Origin: Haliotis asinina
Lineage: Eukaryota > Mollusca > Gastropoda > Lepetellida > Haliotidae
DNA: 64,000 nucleotides
NCBI RefSeq assembly: GCF_037392515.1
Contig: NW_027133922.1
Span: 1 to 64,000 of the forward strand
Direction of reading: 5' to 3'
Each line of letters starts with the position of its first letter. Position 1 is the stretch's first letter. The notes beneath the pieces were generated by a model that was given only the letters and a program-made list of their open reading frames with translations, was not told where the DNA came from and did not search any database. This document shows positions 1 through 12,600 of this stretch, piece after piece. Made by a program: the position numbers and the translations under genes.

Positions 1-40
1 GCCAGGGTGATGTAAGTGAAAACTGGAACCTGTCCCAAGC

Positions 41-204
41 ATACTTACCTGGCACAGGCTTTACAGTGATCCGCAAGGCTGTGGGCCCGGGGCGAGACCT
101 TTCCATTGCACCTCGGTTTGGTTGACCCCTGCGATCGTCCCAAATGTGGACGACTCGGGTGCGCAATTTATAAGTGTGGGGGACTGCGTTCGCGCTCTCC
201 CCTT
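41..204 (+). ncRNA. U1 spliceosomal snRNA, copy 1 (reference copy)
   Basis: U1 is the RNA of the snRNP that base-pairs with 5' splice sites at the first step of spliceosome assembly in the nucleus. The RNA begins ATACTTACCTGGCA, the invariant U1 5' end. Stem-loop I is ACAGU/GCUGU closing a 10-nt loop at 68-77. Stem-loop II carries the U1A core AUUGCAC at 105-111, followed by CUC as in fly U1. Stem-loop III is a perfect 6-bp stem, UCGUCC/GGACGA, around CAAAUGU (135-153). The Sm-site position is 165-174. Stem-loop IV, 178-202, is capped by UUCG. Length is about 164 nt, equal to human U1; the 3' end could be one base either way. Oddities are loop I reading GAUCCGCAAG (canonical GAUCACGAAG), Sm site AAUUUAUAAG, and a UUU/UUU internal loop in stem II. 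The family assignment is very secure; whether the RNA functions is open. Confidence 0.96.
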
Positions 205-217
205 GAAAATCAACCCC

Positions 218-226
218 AAAAATAGA
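218..226 (+). promoter_or_regulatory. 3' box, snRNA 3'-end formation signal (example: copy 1)
   Basis: AAAAATAGA matches the core AAARNNAGA of the animal snRNA 3' box, which directs Integrator-dependent cleavage. It starts 14 nt after the RNA end, within the expected 9-19 nt. The preceding GTTT part of the consensus is not present (CAACCCC instead). It overlaps a small inverted repeat, AAAATA-GA-TATTTT. The element is present in all units; in those of copies 74 and 75 the final A is G. Confidence 0.65.
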
Positions 227-456
227 TATTTTCAGTTGACACTTCCCCCACTTCCAAATCACTTGAAGATGATTGTTTTCCCGTGTGTGTATGTGCAAAC
301 TATGTGTTTTTAATGCGCATGTGTTAATCTGTTTGCTGTGGCAAAAGTATATGTTTAAAGCAAGTCTGAGTTTGATGTATTTCAGATGGGATCGCTTTGT
401 CAGCCAGTTGTTGTGTTTGGACTGTCAAGTTGTCTCCCCTGCGTCCCGGATCAGAG

Positions 457-468
457 ATGCACGTGCAT
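457..468. promoter_or_regulatory. E-box palindrome, candidate distal element (example)
   Basis: ATGCACGTGCAT is a perfect 12-bp palindrome with a CACGTG E-box at its centre, about 210 bp upstream of the next U1 start. That is the usual place of the distal enhancer in animal snRNA genes. I see no octamer ATTTGCAT in the unit. The sea urchin U6 gene is known to depend on a USF-bound CACGTG box, so such an element in an invertebrate snRNA gene is plausible. Its role here is inferred from position only. Confidence 0.4.
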
Positions 469-617
469 GCAGTCTAAATGGAAATAAATCCGTCTGTGTG
501 TGTTTTTATCTATCAGTAATTTTTTCACAAAGTGAAGGTACTAATGGACTGTTCTGTACAATAAACTGTACGAACAATTAACCTGCCATGAAATATATGT
601 GAAGCGTTGATGATGTG

Positions 618-634
618 ACACCTGAATAGGGCAA
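618..634 (+). promoter_or_regulatory. PSE-like element (example: upstream of copy 2)
   Basis: ACACCTGAATAGGGCAA lies at -58 to -42 from the U1 start, where the proximal sequence element recognised by SNAPc sits in animal snRNA genes. It shares the CACC start and central A of the vertebrate PSE consensus but diverges after that. PSEs differ greatly between phyla, so position is the stronger argument. It is repeated before every complete copy and was lost before copy 60. No TATA box follows it at about -25, which fits a polymerase II snRNA promoter. Confidence 0.45.
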
Positions 635-675
635 CGCCAGGGTGATGTAAGTGAAAACTGGAACCTGTCCCAAGC

Positions 676-3600
676 ATACTTACCTGGCACAGGCTTTACA
701 GTGATCCGCAAGGCTGTGGGCCCGGGGCGAGACCTTTCCATTGCACCTCGGTTTGGTTGACCCCTGCGATCGTCCCAAATGTGGACGACTCGGGTGCGCA
801 ATTTATAAGTGTGGGGGACTGCGTTCGCGCTCTCCCCTTGAAAATCAACCCCAAAAATAGATATTTTCAGTTGACACTTCCCCCACTTCCAAATCACTTG
901 AAGATGATTGTTTTCCCGTGTGTGTATGTGCAAACTATGTGTTTTTAATGCGCATGTGTTAATCTGTTTGCTGTGGCAAAAGTATATGTTTAAAGCAAGT
1001 CTGAGTTTGATGTATTTCAGATGGGATCGCTTTGTCAGCCAGTTGTTGTGTTTGGACTGTCAAGTTGTCTCCCCTGCGTCCCGGATCAGAGATGCACGTG
1101 CATGCAGTCTAAATGGAAATAAATCCGTCTGTGTGTGTTTTTATCTATCAGTAATTTTTTCACAAAGTGAAGGTACTAATGGACTGTTCTGTACAATAAA
1201 CTGTACGAACAATTAACCTGCCATGAAATATATGTGAAGCGTTGATGATGTGACACCTGAATAGGGCAACGCCAGGGTGATGTAAGTGAAAACTGGAACC
1301 TGTCCCAAGCATACTTACCTGGCACAGGCTTTACAGTGATCCGCAAGGCTGTGGGCCCGGGGCGAGACCTTTCCATTGCACCTCGGTTTGGTTGACCCCT
1401 GCGATCGTCCCAAATGTGGACGACTCGGGTGCGCAATTTATAAGTGTGGGGGACTGCGTTCGCGCTCTCCCCTTGAAAATCAACCCCAAAAATAGATATT
1501 TTCAGTTGACACTTCCCCCACTTCCAAATCACTTGAAGATGATTGTTTTCCCGTGTGTGTATGTGCAAACTATGTGTTTTTAATGCGCATGTGTTAATCT
1601 GTTTGCTGTGGCAAAAGTATATGTTTAAAGCAAGTCTGAGTTTGATGTATTTCAGATGGGATCGCTTTGTCAGCCAGTTGTTGTGTTTGGACTGTCAAGT
1701 TGTCTCCCCTGCGTCCCGGATCAGAGATGCACGTGCATGCAGTCTAAATGGAAATAAATCCGTCTGTGTGTGTTTTTATCTATCAGTAATTTTTTCACAA
1801 AGTGAAGGTACTAATGGACTGTTCTGTACAATAAACTGTACGAACAATTAACCTGCCATGAAATATATGTGAAGCGTTGATGATGTGACACCTGAATAGG
1901 GCAACGCCAGGGTGATGTAAGTGAAAACTGGAACCTGTCCCAAGCATACTTACCTGGCACAGGCTTTACAGTGATCCGCAAGGCTGTGGGCCCGGGGCGA
2001 GACCTTTCCATTGCACCTCGGTTTGGTTGACCCCTGCGATCGTCCCAAATGTGGACGACTCGGGTGCGCAATTTATAAGTGTGGGGGACTGCGTTCGCGC
2101 TCTCCCCTTGAAAATCAACCCCAAAAATAGATATTTTCAGTTGACACTTCCCCCACTTCCAAATCACTTGAAGATGATTGTTTTCCCGTGTGTGTATGTG
2201 CAAACTATGTGTTTTTAATGCGCATGTGTTAATCTGTTTGCTGTGGCAAAAGTATATGTTTAAAGCAAGTCTGAGTTTGATGTATTTCAGATGGGATCGC
2301 TTTGTCAGCCAGTTGTTGTGTTTGGACTGTCAAGTTGTCTCCCCTGCGTCCCGGATCAGAGATGCACGTGCATGCAGTCTAAATGGAAATAAATCCGTCT
2401 GTGTGTGTTTTTATCTATCAGTAATTTTTTCACAAAGTGAAGGTACTAATGGACTGTTCTGTACAATAAACTGTACGAACAATTAACCTGCCATGAAATA
2501 TATGTGAAGCGTTGATGATGTGACACCTGAATAGGGCAACGCCAGGGTGATGTAAGTGAAAACTGGAACCTGTCCCAAGCATACTTACCTGGCACAGGCT
2601 TTACAGTGATCCGCAAGGCTGTGGGCCCGGGGCGAGACCTTTCCATTGCACCTCGGTTTGGTTGACCCCTGCGATCGTCCCAAATGTGGACGACTCGGGT
2701 GCGCAATTTATAAGTGTGGGGGACTGCGTTCGCGCTCTCCCCTTGAAAATCAACCCCAAAAATAGATATTTTCAGTTGACACTTCCCCCACTTCCAAATC
2801 ACTTGAAGATGATTGTTTTCCCGTGTGTGTATGTGCAAACTATGTGTTTTTAATGCGCATGTGTTAATCTGTTTGCTGTGGCAAAAGTATATGTTTAAAG
2901 CAAGTCTGAGTTTGATGTATTTCAGATGGGATCGCTTTGTCAGCCAGTTGTTGTGTTTGGACTGTCAAGTTGTCTCCCCTGCGTCCCGGATCAGAGATGC
3001 ACGTGCATGCAGTCTAAATGGAAATAAATCCGTCTGTGTGTGTTTTTATCTATCAGTAATTTTTTCACAAAGTGAAGGTACTAATGGACTGTTCTGTACA
3101 ATAAACTGTACGAACAATTAACCTGCCATGAAATATATGTGAAGCGTTGATGATGTGACACCTGAATAGGGCAACGCCAGGGTGATGTAAGTGAAAACTG
3201 GAACCTGTCCCAAGCATACTTACCTGGCACAGGCTTTACAGTGATCCGCAAGGCTGTGGGCCCGGGGCGAGACCTTTCCATTGCACCTCGGTTTGGTTGA
3301 CCCCTGCGATCGTCCCAAATGTGGACGACTCGGGTGCGCAATTTATAAGTGTGGGGGACTGCGTTCGCGCTCTCCCCTTGAAAATCAACCCCAAAAATAG
3401 ATATTTTCAGTTGACACTTCCCCCACTTCCAAATCACTTGAAGATGATTGTTTTCCCGTGTGTGTATGTGCAAACTATGTGTTTTTAATGCGCATGTGTT
3501 AATCTGTTTGCTGTGGCAAAAGTATATGTTTAAAGCAAGTCTGAGTTTGATGTATTTCAGATGGGATCGCTTTGTCAGCCAGTTGTTGTGTTTGGACTGT

Positions 3601-6600
3601 CAAGTTGTCTCCCCTGCGTCCCGGATCAGAGATGCACGTGCATGCAGTCTAAATGGAAATAAATCCGTCTGTGTGTGTTTTTATCTATCAGTAATTTTTT
3701 CACAAAGTGAAGGTACTAATGGACTGTTCTGTACAATAAACTGTACGAACAATTAACCTGCCATGAAATATATGTGAAGCGTTGATGATGTGACACCTGA
3801 ATAGGGCAACGCCAGGGTGATGTAAGTGAAAACTGGAACCTGTCCCAAGCATACTTACCTGGCACAGGCTTTACAGTGATCCGCAAGGCTGTGGGCCCGG
3901 GGCGAGACCTTTCCATTGCACCTCGGTTTGGTTGACCCCTGCGATCGTCCCAAATGTGGACGACTCGGGTGCGCAATTTATAAGTGTGGGGGACTGCGTT
4001 CGCGCTCTCCCCTTGAAAATCAACCCCAAAAATAGATATTTTCAGTTGACACTTCCCCCACTTCCAAATCACTTGAAGATGATTGTTTTCCCGTGTGTGT
4101 ATGTGCAAACTATGTGTTTTTAATGCGCATGTGTTAATCTGTTTGCTGTGGCAAAAGTATATGTTTAAAGCAAGTCTGAGTTTGATGTATTTCAGATGGG
4201 ATCGCTTTGTCAGCCAGTTGTTGTGTTTGGACTGTCAAGTTGTCTCCCCTGCGTCCCGGATCAGAGATGCACGTGCATGCAGTCTAAATGGAAATAAATC
4301 CGTCTGTGTGTGTTTTTATCTATCAGTAATTTTTTCACAAAGTGAAGGTACTAATGGACTGTTCTGTACAATAAACTGTACGAACAATTAACCTGCCATG
4401 AAATATATGTGAAGCGTTGATGATGTGACACCTGAATAGGGCAACGCCAGGGTGATGTAAGTGAAAACTGGAACCTGTCCCAAGCATACTTACCTGGCAC
4501 AGGCTTTACAGTGATCCGCAAGGCTGTGGGCCCGGGGCGAGACCTTTCCATTGCACCTCGGTTTGGTTGACCCCTGCGATCGTCCCAAATGTGGACGACT
4601 CGGGTGCGCAATTTATAAGTGTGGGGGACTGCGTTCGCGCTCTCCCCTTGAAAATCAACCCCAAAAATAGATATTTTCAGTTGACACTTCCCCCACTTCC
4701 AAATCACTTGAAGATGATTGTTTTCCCGTGTGTGTATGTGCAAACTATGTGTTTTTAATGCGCATGTGTTAATCTGTTTGCTGTGGCAAAAGTATATGTT
4801 TAAAGCAAGTCTGAGTTTGATGTATTTCAGATGGGATCGCTTTGTCAGCCAGTTGTTGTGTTTGGACTGTCAAGTTGTCTCCCCTGCGTCCCGGATCAGA
4901 GATGCACGTGCATGCAGTCTAAATGGAAATAAATCCGTCTGTGTGTGTTTTTATCTATCAGTAATTTTTTCACAAAGTGAAGGTACTAATGGACTGTTCT
5001 GTACAATAAACTGTACGAACAATTAACCTGCCATGAAATATATGTGAAGCGTTGATGATGTGACACCTGAATAGGGCAACGCCAGGGTGATGTAAGTGAA
5101 AACTGGAACCTGTCCCAAGCATACTTACCTGGCACAGGCTTTACAGTGATCCGCAAGGCTGTGGGCCCGGGGCGAGACCTTTCCATTGCACCTCGGTTTG
5201 GTTGACCCCTGCGATCGTCCCAAATGTGGACGACTCGGGTGCGCAATTTATAAGTGTGGGGGACTGCGTTCGCGCTCTCCCCTTGAAAATCAACCCCAAA
5301 AATAGATATTTTCAGTTGACACTTCCCCCACTTCCAAATCACTTGAAGATGATTGTTTTCCCGTGTGTGTATGTGCAAACTATGTGTTTTTAATGCGCAT
5401 GTGTTAATCTGTTTGCTGTGGCAAAAGTATATGTTTAAAGCAAGTCTGAGTTTGATGTATTTCAGATGGGATCGCTTTGTCAGCCAGTTGTTGTGTTTGG
5501 ACTGTCAAGTTGTCTCCCCTGCGTCCCGGATCAGAGATGCACGTGCATGCAGTCTAAATGGAAATAAATCCGTCTGTGTGTGTTTTTATCTATCAGTAAT
5601 TTTTTCACAAAGTGAAGGTACTAATGGACTGTTCTGTACAATAAACTGTACGAACAATTAACCTGCCATGAAATATATGTGAAGCGTTGATGATGTGACA
5701 CCTGAATAGGGCAACGCCAGGGTGATGTAAGTGAAAACTGGAACCTGTCCCAAGCATACTTACCTGGCACAGGCTTTACAGTGATCCGCAAGGCTGTGGG
5801 CCCGGGGCGAGACCTTTCCATTGCACCTCGGTTTGGTTGACCCCTGCGATCGTCCCAAATGTGGACGACTCGGGTGCGCAATTTATAAGTGTGGGGGACT
5901 GCGTTCGCGCTCTCCCCTTGAAAATCAACCCCAAAAATAGATATTTTCAGTTGACACTTCCCCCACTTCCAAATCACTTGAAGATGATTGTTTTCCCGTG
6001 TGTGTATGTGCAAACTATGTGTTTTTAATGCGCATGTGTTAATCTGTTTGCTGTGGCAAAAGTATATGTTTAAAGCAAGTCTGAGTTTGATGTATTTCAG
6101 ATGGGATCGCTTTGTCAGCCAGTTGTTGTGTTTGGACTGTCAAGTTGTCTCCCCTGCGTCCCGGATCAGAGATGCACGTGCATGCAGTCTAAATGGAAAT
6201 AAATCCGTCTGTGTGTGTTTTTATCTATCAGTAATTTTTTCACAAAGTGAAGGTACTAATGGACTGTTCTGTACAATAAACTGTACGAACAATTAACCTG
6301 CCATGAAATATATGTGAAGCGTTGATGATGTGACACCTGAATAGGGCAACGCCAGGGTGATGTAAGTGAAAACTGGAACCTGTCCCAAGCATACTTACCT
6401 GGCACAGGCTTTACAGTGATCCGCAAGGCTGTGGGCCCGGGGCGAGACCTTTCCATTGCACCTCGGTTTGGTTGACCCCTGCGATCGTCCCAAATGTGGA
6501 CGACTCGGGTGCGCAATTTATAAGTGTGGGGGACTGCGTTCGCGCTCTCCCCTTGAAAATCAACCCCAAAAATAGATATTTTCAGTTGACACTTCCCCCA

Positions 6601-9600
6601 CTTCCAAATCACTTGAAGATGATTGTTTTCCCGTGTGTGTATGTGCAAACTATGTGTTTTTAATGCGCATGTGTTAATCTGTTTGCTGTGGCAAAAGTAT
6701 ATGTTTAAAGCAAGTCTGAGTTTGATGTATTTCAGATGGGATCGCTTTGTCAGCCAGTTGTTGTGTTTGGACTGTCAAGTTGTCTCCCCTGCGTCCCGGA
6801 TCAGAGATGCACGTGCATGCAGTCTAAATGGAAATAAATCCGTCTGTGTGTGTTTTTATCTATCAGTAATTTTTTCACAAAGTGAAGGTACTAATGGACT
6901 GTTCTGTACAATAAACTGTACGAACAATTAACCTGCCATGAAATATATGTGAAGCGTTGATGATGTGACACCTGAATAGGGCAACGCCAGGGTGATGTAA
7001 GTGAAAACTGGAACCTGTCCCAAGCATACTTACCTGGCACAGGCTTTACAGTGATCCGCAAGGCTGTGGGCCCGGGGCGAGACCTTTCCATTGCACCTCG
7101 GTTTGGTTGACCCCTGCGATCGTCCCAAATGTGGACGACTCGGGTGCGCAATTTATAAGTGTGGGGGACTGCGTTCGCGCTCTCCCCTTGAAAATCAACC
7201 CCAAAAATAGATATTTTCAGTTGACACTTCCCCCACTTCCAAATCACTTGAAGATGATTGTTTTCCCGTGTGTGTATGTGCAAACTATGTGTTTTTAATG
7301 CGCATGTGTTAATCTGTTTGCTGTGGCAAAAGTATATGTTTAAAGCAAGTCTGAGTTTGATGTATTTCAGATGGGATCGCTTTGTCAGCCAGTTGTTGTG
7401 TTTGGACTGTCAAGTTGTCTCCCCTGCGTCCCGGATCAGAGATGCACGTGCATGCAGTCTAAATGGAAATAAATCCGTCTGTGTGTGTTTTTATCTATCA
7501 GTAATTTTTTCACAAAGTGAAGGTACTAATGGACTGTTCTGTACAATAAACTGTACGAACAATTAACCTGCCATGAAATATATGTGAAGCGTTGATGATG
7601 TGACACCTGAATAGGGCAACGCCAGGGTGATGTAAGTGAAAACTGGAACCTGTCCCAAGCATACTTACCTGGCACAGGCTTTACAGTGATCCGCAAGGCT
7701 GTGGGCCCGGGGCGAGACCTTTCCATTGCACCTCGGTTTGGTTGACCCCTGCGATCGTCCCAAATGTGGACGACTCGGGTGCGCAATTTATAAGTGTGGG
7801 GGACTGCGTTCGCGCTCTCCCCTTGAAAATCAACCCCAAAAATAGATATTTTCAGTTGACACTTCCCCCACTTCCAAATCACTTGAAGATGATTGTTTTC
7901 CCGTGTGTGTATGTGCAAACTATGTGTTTTTAATGCGCATGTGTTAATCTGTTTGCTGTGGCAAAAGTATATGTTTAAAGCAAGTCTGAGTTTGATGTAT
8001 TTCAGATGGGATCGCTTTGTCAGCCAGTTGTTGTGTTTGGACTGTCAAGTTGTCTCCCCTGCGTCCCGGATCAGAGATGCACGTGCATGCAGTCTAAATG
8101 GAAATAAATCCGTCTGTGTGTGTTTTTATCTATCAGTAATTTTTTCACAAAGTGAAGGTACTAATGGACTGTTCTGTACAATAAACTGTACGAACAATTA
8201 ACCTGCCATGAAATATATGTGAAGCGTTGATGATGTGACACCTGAATAGGGCAACGCCAGGGTGATGTAAGTGAAAACTGGAACCTGTCCCAAGCATACT
8301 TACCTGGCACAGGCTTTACAGTGATCCGCAAGGCTGTGGGCCCGGGGCGAGACCTTTCCATTGCACCTCGGTTTGGTTGACCCCTGCGATCGTCCCAAAT
8401 GTGGACGACTCGGGTGCGCAATTTATAAGTGTGGGGGACTGCGTTCGCGCTCTCCCCTTGAAAATCAACCCCAAAAATAGATATTTTCAGTTGACACTTC
8501 CCCCACTTCCAAATCACTTGAAGATGATTGTTTTCCCGTGTGTGTATGTGCAAACTATGTGTTTTTAATGCGCATGTGTTAATCTGTTTGCTGTGGCAAA
8601 AGTATATGTTTAAAGCAAGTCTGAGTTTGATGTATTTCAGATGGGATCGCTTTGTCAGCCAGTTGTTGTGTTTGGACTGTCAAGTTGTCTCCCCTGCGTC
8701 CCGGATCAGAGATGCACGTGCATGCAGTCTAAATGGAAATAAATCCGTCTGTGTGTGTTTTTATCTATCAGTAATTTTTTCACAAAGTGAAGGTACTAAT
8801 GGACTGTTCTGTACAATAAACTGTACGAACAATTAACCTGCCATGAAATATATGTGAAGCGTTGATGATGTGACACCTGAATAGGGCAACGCCAGGGTGA
8901 TGTAAGTGAAAACTGGAACCTGTCCCAAGCATACTTACCTGGCACAGGCTTTACAGTGATCCGCAAGGCTGTGGGCCCGGGGCGAGACCTTTCCATTGCA
9001 CCTCGGTTTGGTTGACCCCTGCGATCGTCCCAAATGTGGACGACTCGGGTGCGCAATTTATAAGTGTGGGGGACTGCGTTCGCGCTCTCCCCTTGAAAAT
9101 CAACCCCAAAAATAGATATTTTCAGTTGACACTTCCCCCACTTCCAAATCACTTGAAGATGATTGTTTTCCCGTGTGTGTATGTGCAAACTATGTGTTTT
9201 TAATGCGCATGTGTTAATCTGTTTGCTGTGGCAAAAGTATATGTTTAAAGCAAGTCTGAGTTTGATGTATTTCAGATGGGATCGCTTTGTCAGCCAGTTG
9301 TTGTGTTTGGACTGTCAAGTTGTCTCCCCTGCGTCCCGGATCAGAGATGCACGTGCATGCAGTCTAAATGGAAATAAATCCGTCTGTGTGTGTTTTTATC
9401 TATCAGTAATTTTTTCACAAAGTGAAGGTACTAATGGACTGTTCTGTACAATAAACTGTACGAACAATTAACCTGCCATGAAATATATGTGAAGCGTTGA
9501 TGATGTGACACCTGAATAGGGCAACGCCAGGGTGATGTAAGTGAAAACTGGAACCTGTCCCAAGCATACTTACCTGGCACAGGCTTTACAGTGATCCGCA

Positions 9601-12600
9601 AGGCTGTGGGCCCGGGGCGAGACCTTTCCATTGCACCTCGGTTTGGTTGACCCCTGCGATCGTCCCAAATGTGGACGACTCGGGTGCGCAATTTATAAGT
9701 GTGGGGGACTGCGTTCGCGCTCTCCCCTTGAAAATCAACCCCAAAAATAGATATTTTCAGTTGACACTTCCCCCACTTCCAAATCACTTGAAGATGATTG
9801 TTTTCCCGTGTGTGTATGTGCAAACTATGTGTTTTTAATGCGCATGTGTTAATCTGTTTGCTGTGGCAAAAGTATATGTTTAAAGCAAGTCTGAGTTTGA
9901 TGTATTTCAGATGGGATCGCTTTGTCAGCCAGTTGTTGTGTTTGGACTGTCAAGTTGTCTCCCCTGCGTCCCGGATCAGAGATGCACGTGCATGCAGTCT
10001 AAATGGAAATAAATCCGTCTGTGTGTGTTTTTATCTATCAGTAATTTTTTCACAAAGTGAAGGTACTAATGGACTGTTCTGTACAATAAACTGTACGAAC
10101 AATTAACCTGCCATGAAATATATGTGAAGCGTTGATGATGTGACACCTGAATAGGGCAACGCCAGGGTGATGTAAGTGAAAACTGGAACCTGTCCCAAGC
10201 ATACTTACCTGGCACAGGCTTTACAGTGATCCGCAAGGCTGTGGGCCCGGGGCGAGACCTTTCCATTGCACCTCGGTTTGGTTGACCCCTGCGATCGTCC
10301 CAAATGTGGACGACTCGGGTGCGCAATTTATAAGTGTGGGGGACTGCGTTCGCGCTCTCCCCTTGAAAATCAACCCCAAAAATAGATATTTTCAGTTGAC
10401 ACTTCCCCCACTTCCAAATCACTTGAAGATGATTGTTTTCCCGTGTGTGTATGTGCAAACTATGTGTTTTTAATGCGCATGTGTTAATCTGTTTGCTGTG
10501 GCAAAAGTATATGTTTAAAGCAAGTCTGAGTTTGATGTATTTCAGATGGGATCGCTTTGTCAGCCAGTTGTTGTGTTTGGACTGTCAAGTTGTCTCCCCT
10601 GCGTCCCGGATCAGAGATGCACGTGCATGCAGTCTAAATGGAAATAAATCCGTCTGTGTGTGTTTTTATCTATCAGTAATTTTTTCACAAAGTGAAGGTA
10701 CTAATGGACTGTTCTGTACAATAAACTGTACGAACAATTAACCTGCCATGAAATATATGTGAAGCGTTGATGATGTGACACCTGAATAGGGCAACGCCAG
10801 GGTGATGTAAGTGAAAACTGGAACCTGTCCCAAGCATACTTACCTGGCACAGGCTTTACAGTGATCCGCAAGGCTGTGGGCCCGGGGCGAGACCTTTCCA
10901 TTGCACCTCGGTTTGGTTGACCCCTGCGATCGTCCCAAATGTGGACGACTCGGGTGCGCAATTTATAAGTGTGGGGGACTGCGTTCGCGCTCTCCCCTTG
11001 AAAATCAACCCCAAAAATAGATATTTTCAGTTGACACTTCCCCCACTTCCAAATCACTTGAAGATGATTGTTTTCCCGTGTGTGTATGTGCAAACTATGT
11101 GTTTTTAATGCGCATGTGTTAATCTGTTTGCTGTGGCAAAAGTATATGTTTAAAGCAAGTCTGAGTTTGATGTATTTCAGATGGGATCGCTTTGTCAGCC
11201 AGTTGTTGTGTTTGGACTGTCAAGTTGTCTCCCCTGCGTCCCGGATCAGAGATGCACGTGCATGCAGTCTAAATGGAAATAAATCCGTCTGTGTGTGTTT
11301 CTATCTATCAGTAATTTTTTCACAAAGTGAAGGTACTAATGGACTGTTCTGTACAATAAACTGTACGAACAATTAACCTGCCATGAAATATATGTGAAGC
11401 GTTGATGATGTGACACCTGAATAGGGCAACGCCAGGGTGATGTAAGTGAAAACTGGAACCTGTCCCAAGCATACTTACCTGGCACAGGCTTTACAGTGAT
11501 CCGCAAGGCTGTGGGCCCGGGGCGAGACCTTTCCATTGCACCTCGGTTTGGTTGACCCCTGCGATCGTCCCAAATGTGGACGACTCGGGTGCGCAATTTA
11601 TAAGTGTGGGGGACTGCGTTCGCGCTCTCCCCTTGAAAATCAACCCCAAAAATAGATATTTTCAGTTGACACTTCCCCCACTTCCAAATCACTTGAAGAT
11701 GATTGTTTTCCCGTGTGTGTATGTGCAAACTATGTGTTTTTAATGCGCATGTGTTAATCTGTTTGCTGTGGCAAAAGTATATGTTTAAAGCAAGTCTGAG
11801 TTTGATGTATTTCAGATGGGATCGCTTTGTCAGCCAGTTGTTGTGTTTGGACTGTCAAGTTGTCTCCCCTGCGTCCCGGATCAGAGATGCACGTGCATGC
11901 AGTCTAAATGGAAATAAATCCGTCTGTGTGTGTTTCTATCTATCAGTAATTTTTTCACAAAGTGAAGGTACTAATGGACTGTTCTGTACAATAAACTGTA
12001 CGAACAATTAACCTGCCATGAAATATATGTGAAGCGTTGATGATGTGACACCTGAATAGGGCAACGCCAGGGTGATGTAAGTGAAAACTGGAACCTGTCC
12101 CAAGCATACTTACCTGGCACAGGCTTTACAGTGATCCGCAAGGCTGTGGGCCCGGGGCGAGACCTTTCCATTGCACCTCGGTTTGGTTGACCCCTGCGAT
12201 CGTCCCAAATGTGGACGACTCGGGTGCGCAATTTATAAGTGTGGGGGACTGCGTTCGCGCTCTCCCCTTGAAAATCAACCCCAAAAATAGATATTTTCAG
12301 TTGACACTTCCCCCACTTCCAAATCACTTGAAGATGATTGTTTTCCCGTGTGTGTATGTGCAAACTATGTGTTTTTAATGCGCATGTGTTAATCTGTTTG
12401 CTGTGGCAAAAGTATATGTTTAAAGCAAGTCTGAGTTTGATGTATTTCAGATGGGATCGCTTTGTCAGCCAGTTGTTGTGTTTGGACTGTCAAGTTGTCT
12501 CCCCTGCGTCCCGGATCAGAGATGCACGTGCATGCAGTCTAAATGGAAATAAATCCGTCTGTGTGTGTTTTTATCTATCAGTAATTTTTTCACAAAGTGA

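Larger units (their letters stand above)
205..675. other. Inter-U1 spacer (example unit)
   Basis: The 471 bp between U1 copies contain the 3' box, TG-rich stretches (about 276-340 and 493-507), a short hairpin TTCAC-AAA-GTGAA near 530, the E-box palindrome, two AATAAA hexamers, the PSE-like element, and at 636-652 a segment complementary to the U1 5' end. I looked for tRNA-like, 5S-like or second snRNA sequences on both strands and saw none. Reading frames of 63-130 codons occur on both strands, but they run across the U1 gene and have no recognisable protein character. Confidence 0.8.

Noticed and set aside
122-581. Forward reading frames of 63 and 102 codons in every unit
   Set aside because: They begin at non-ATG codons, lie in U1 RNA or spacer, and are low-complexity translations of TG-rich sequence.
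205-675. Second small RNA gene (tRNA, 5S, U6 or other snRNA) in the spacer
   Set aside because: No A/B boxes with a cloverleaf, no 5S core, no other snRNA 5' ends or Sm-site context seen on either strand.
541-933. 130-codon reading frame on the minus strand repeated in every unit
   Set aside because: It runs antisense through the whole U1 gene and promoter, has no protein-family character, and exists only because the repeat is uniform.
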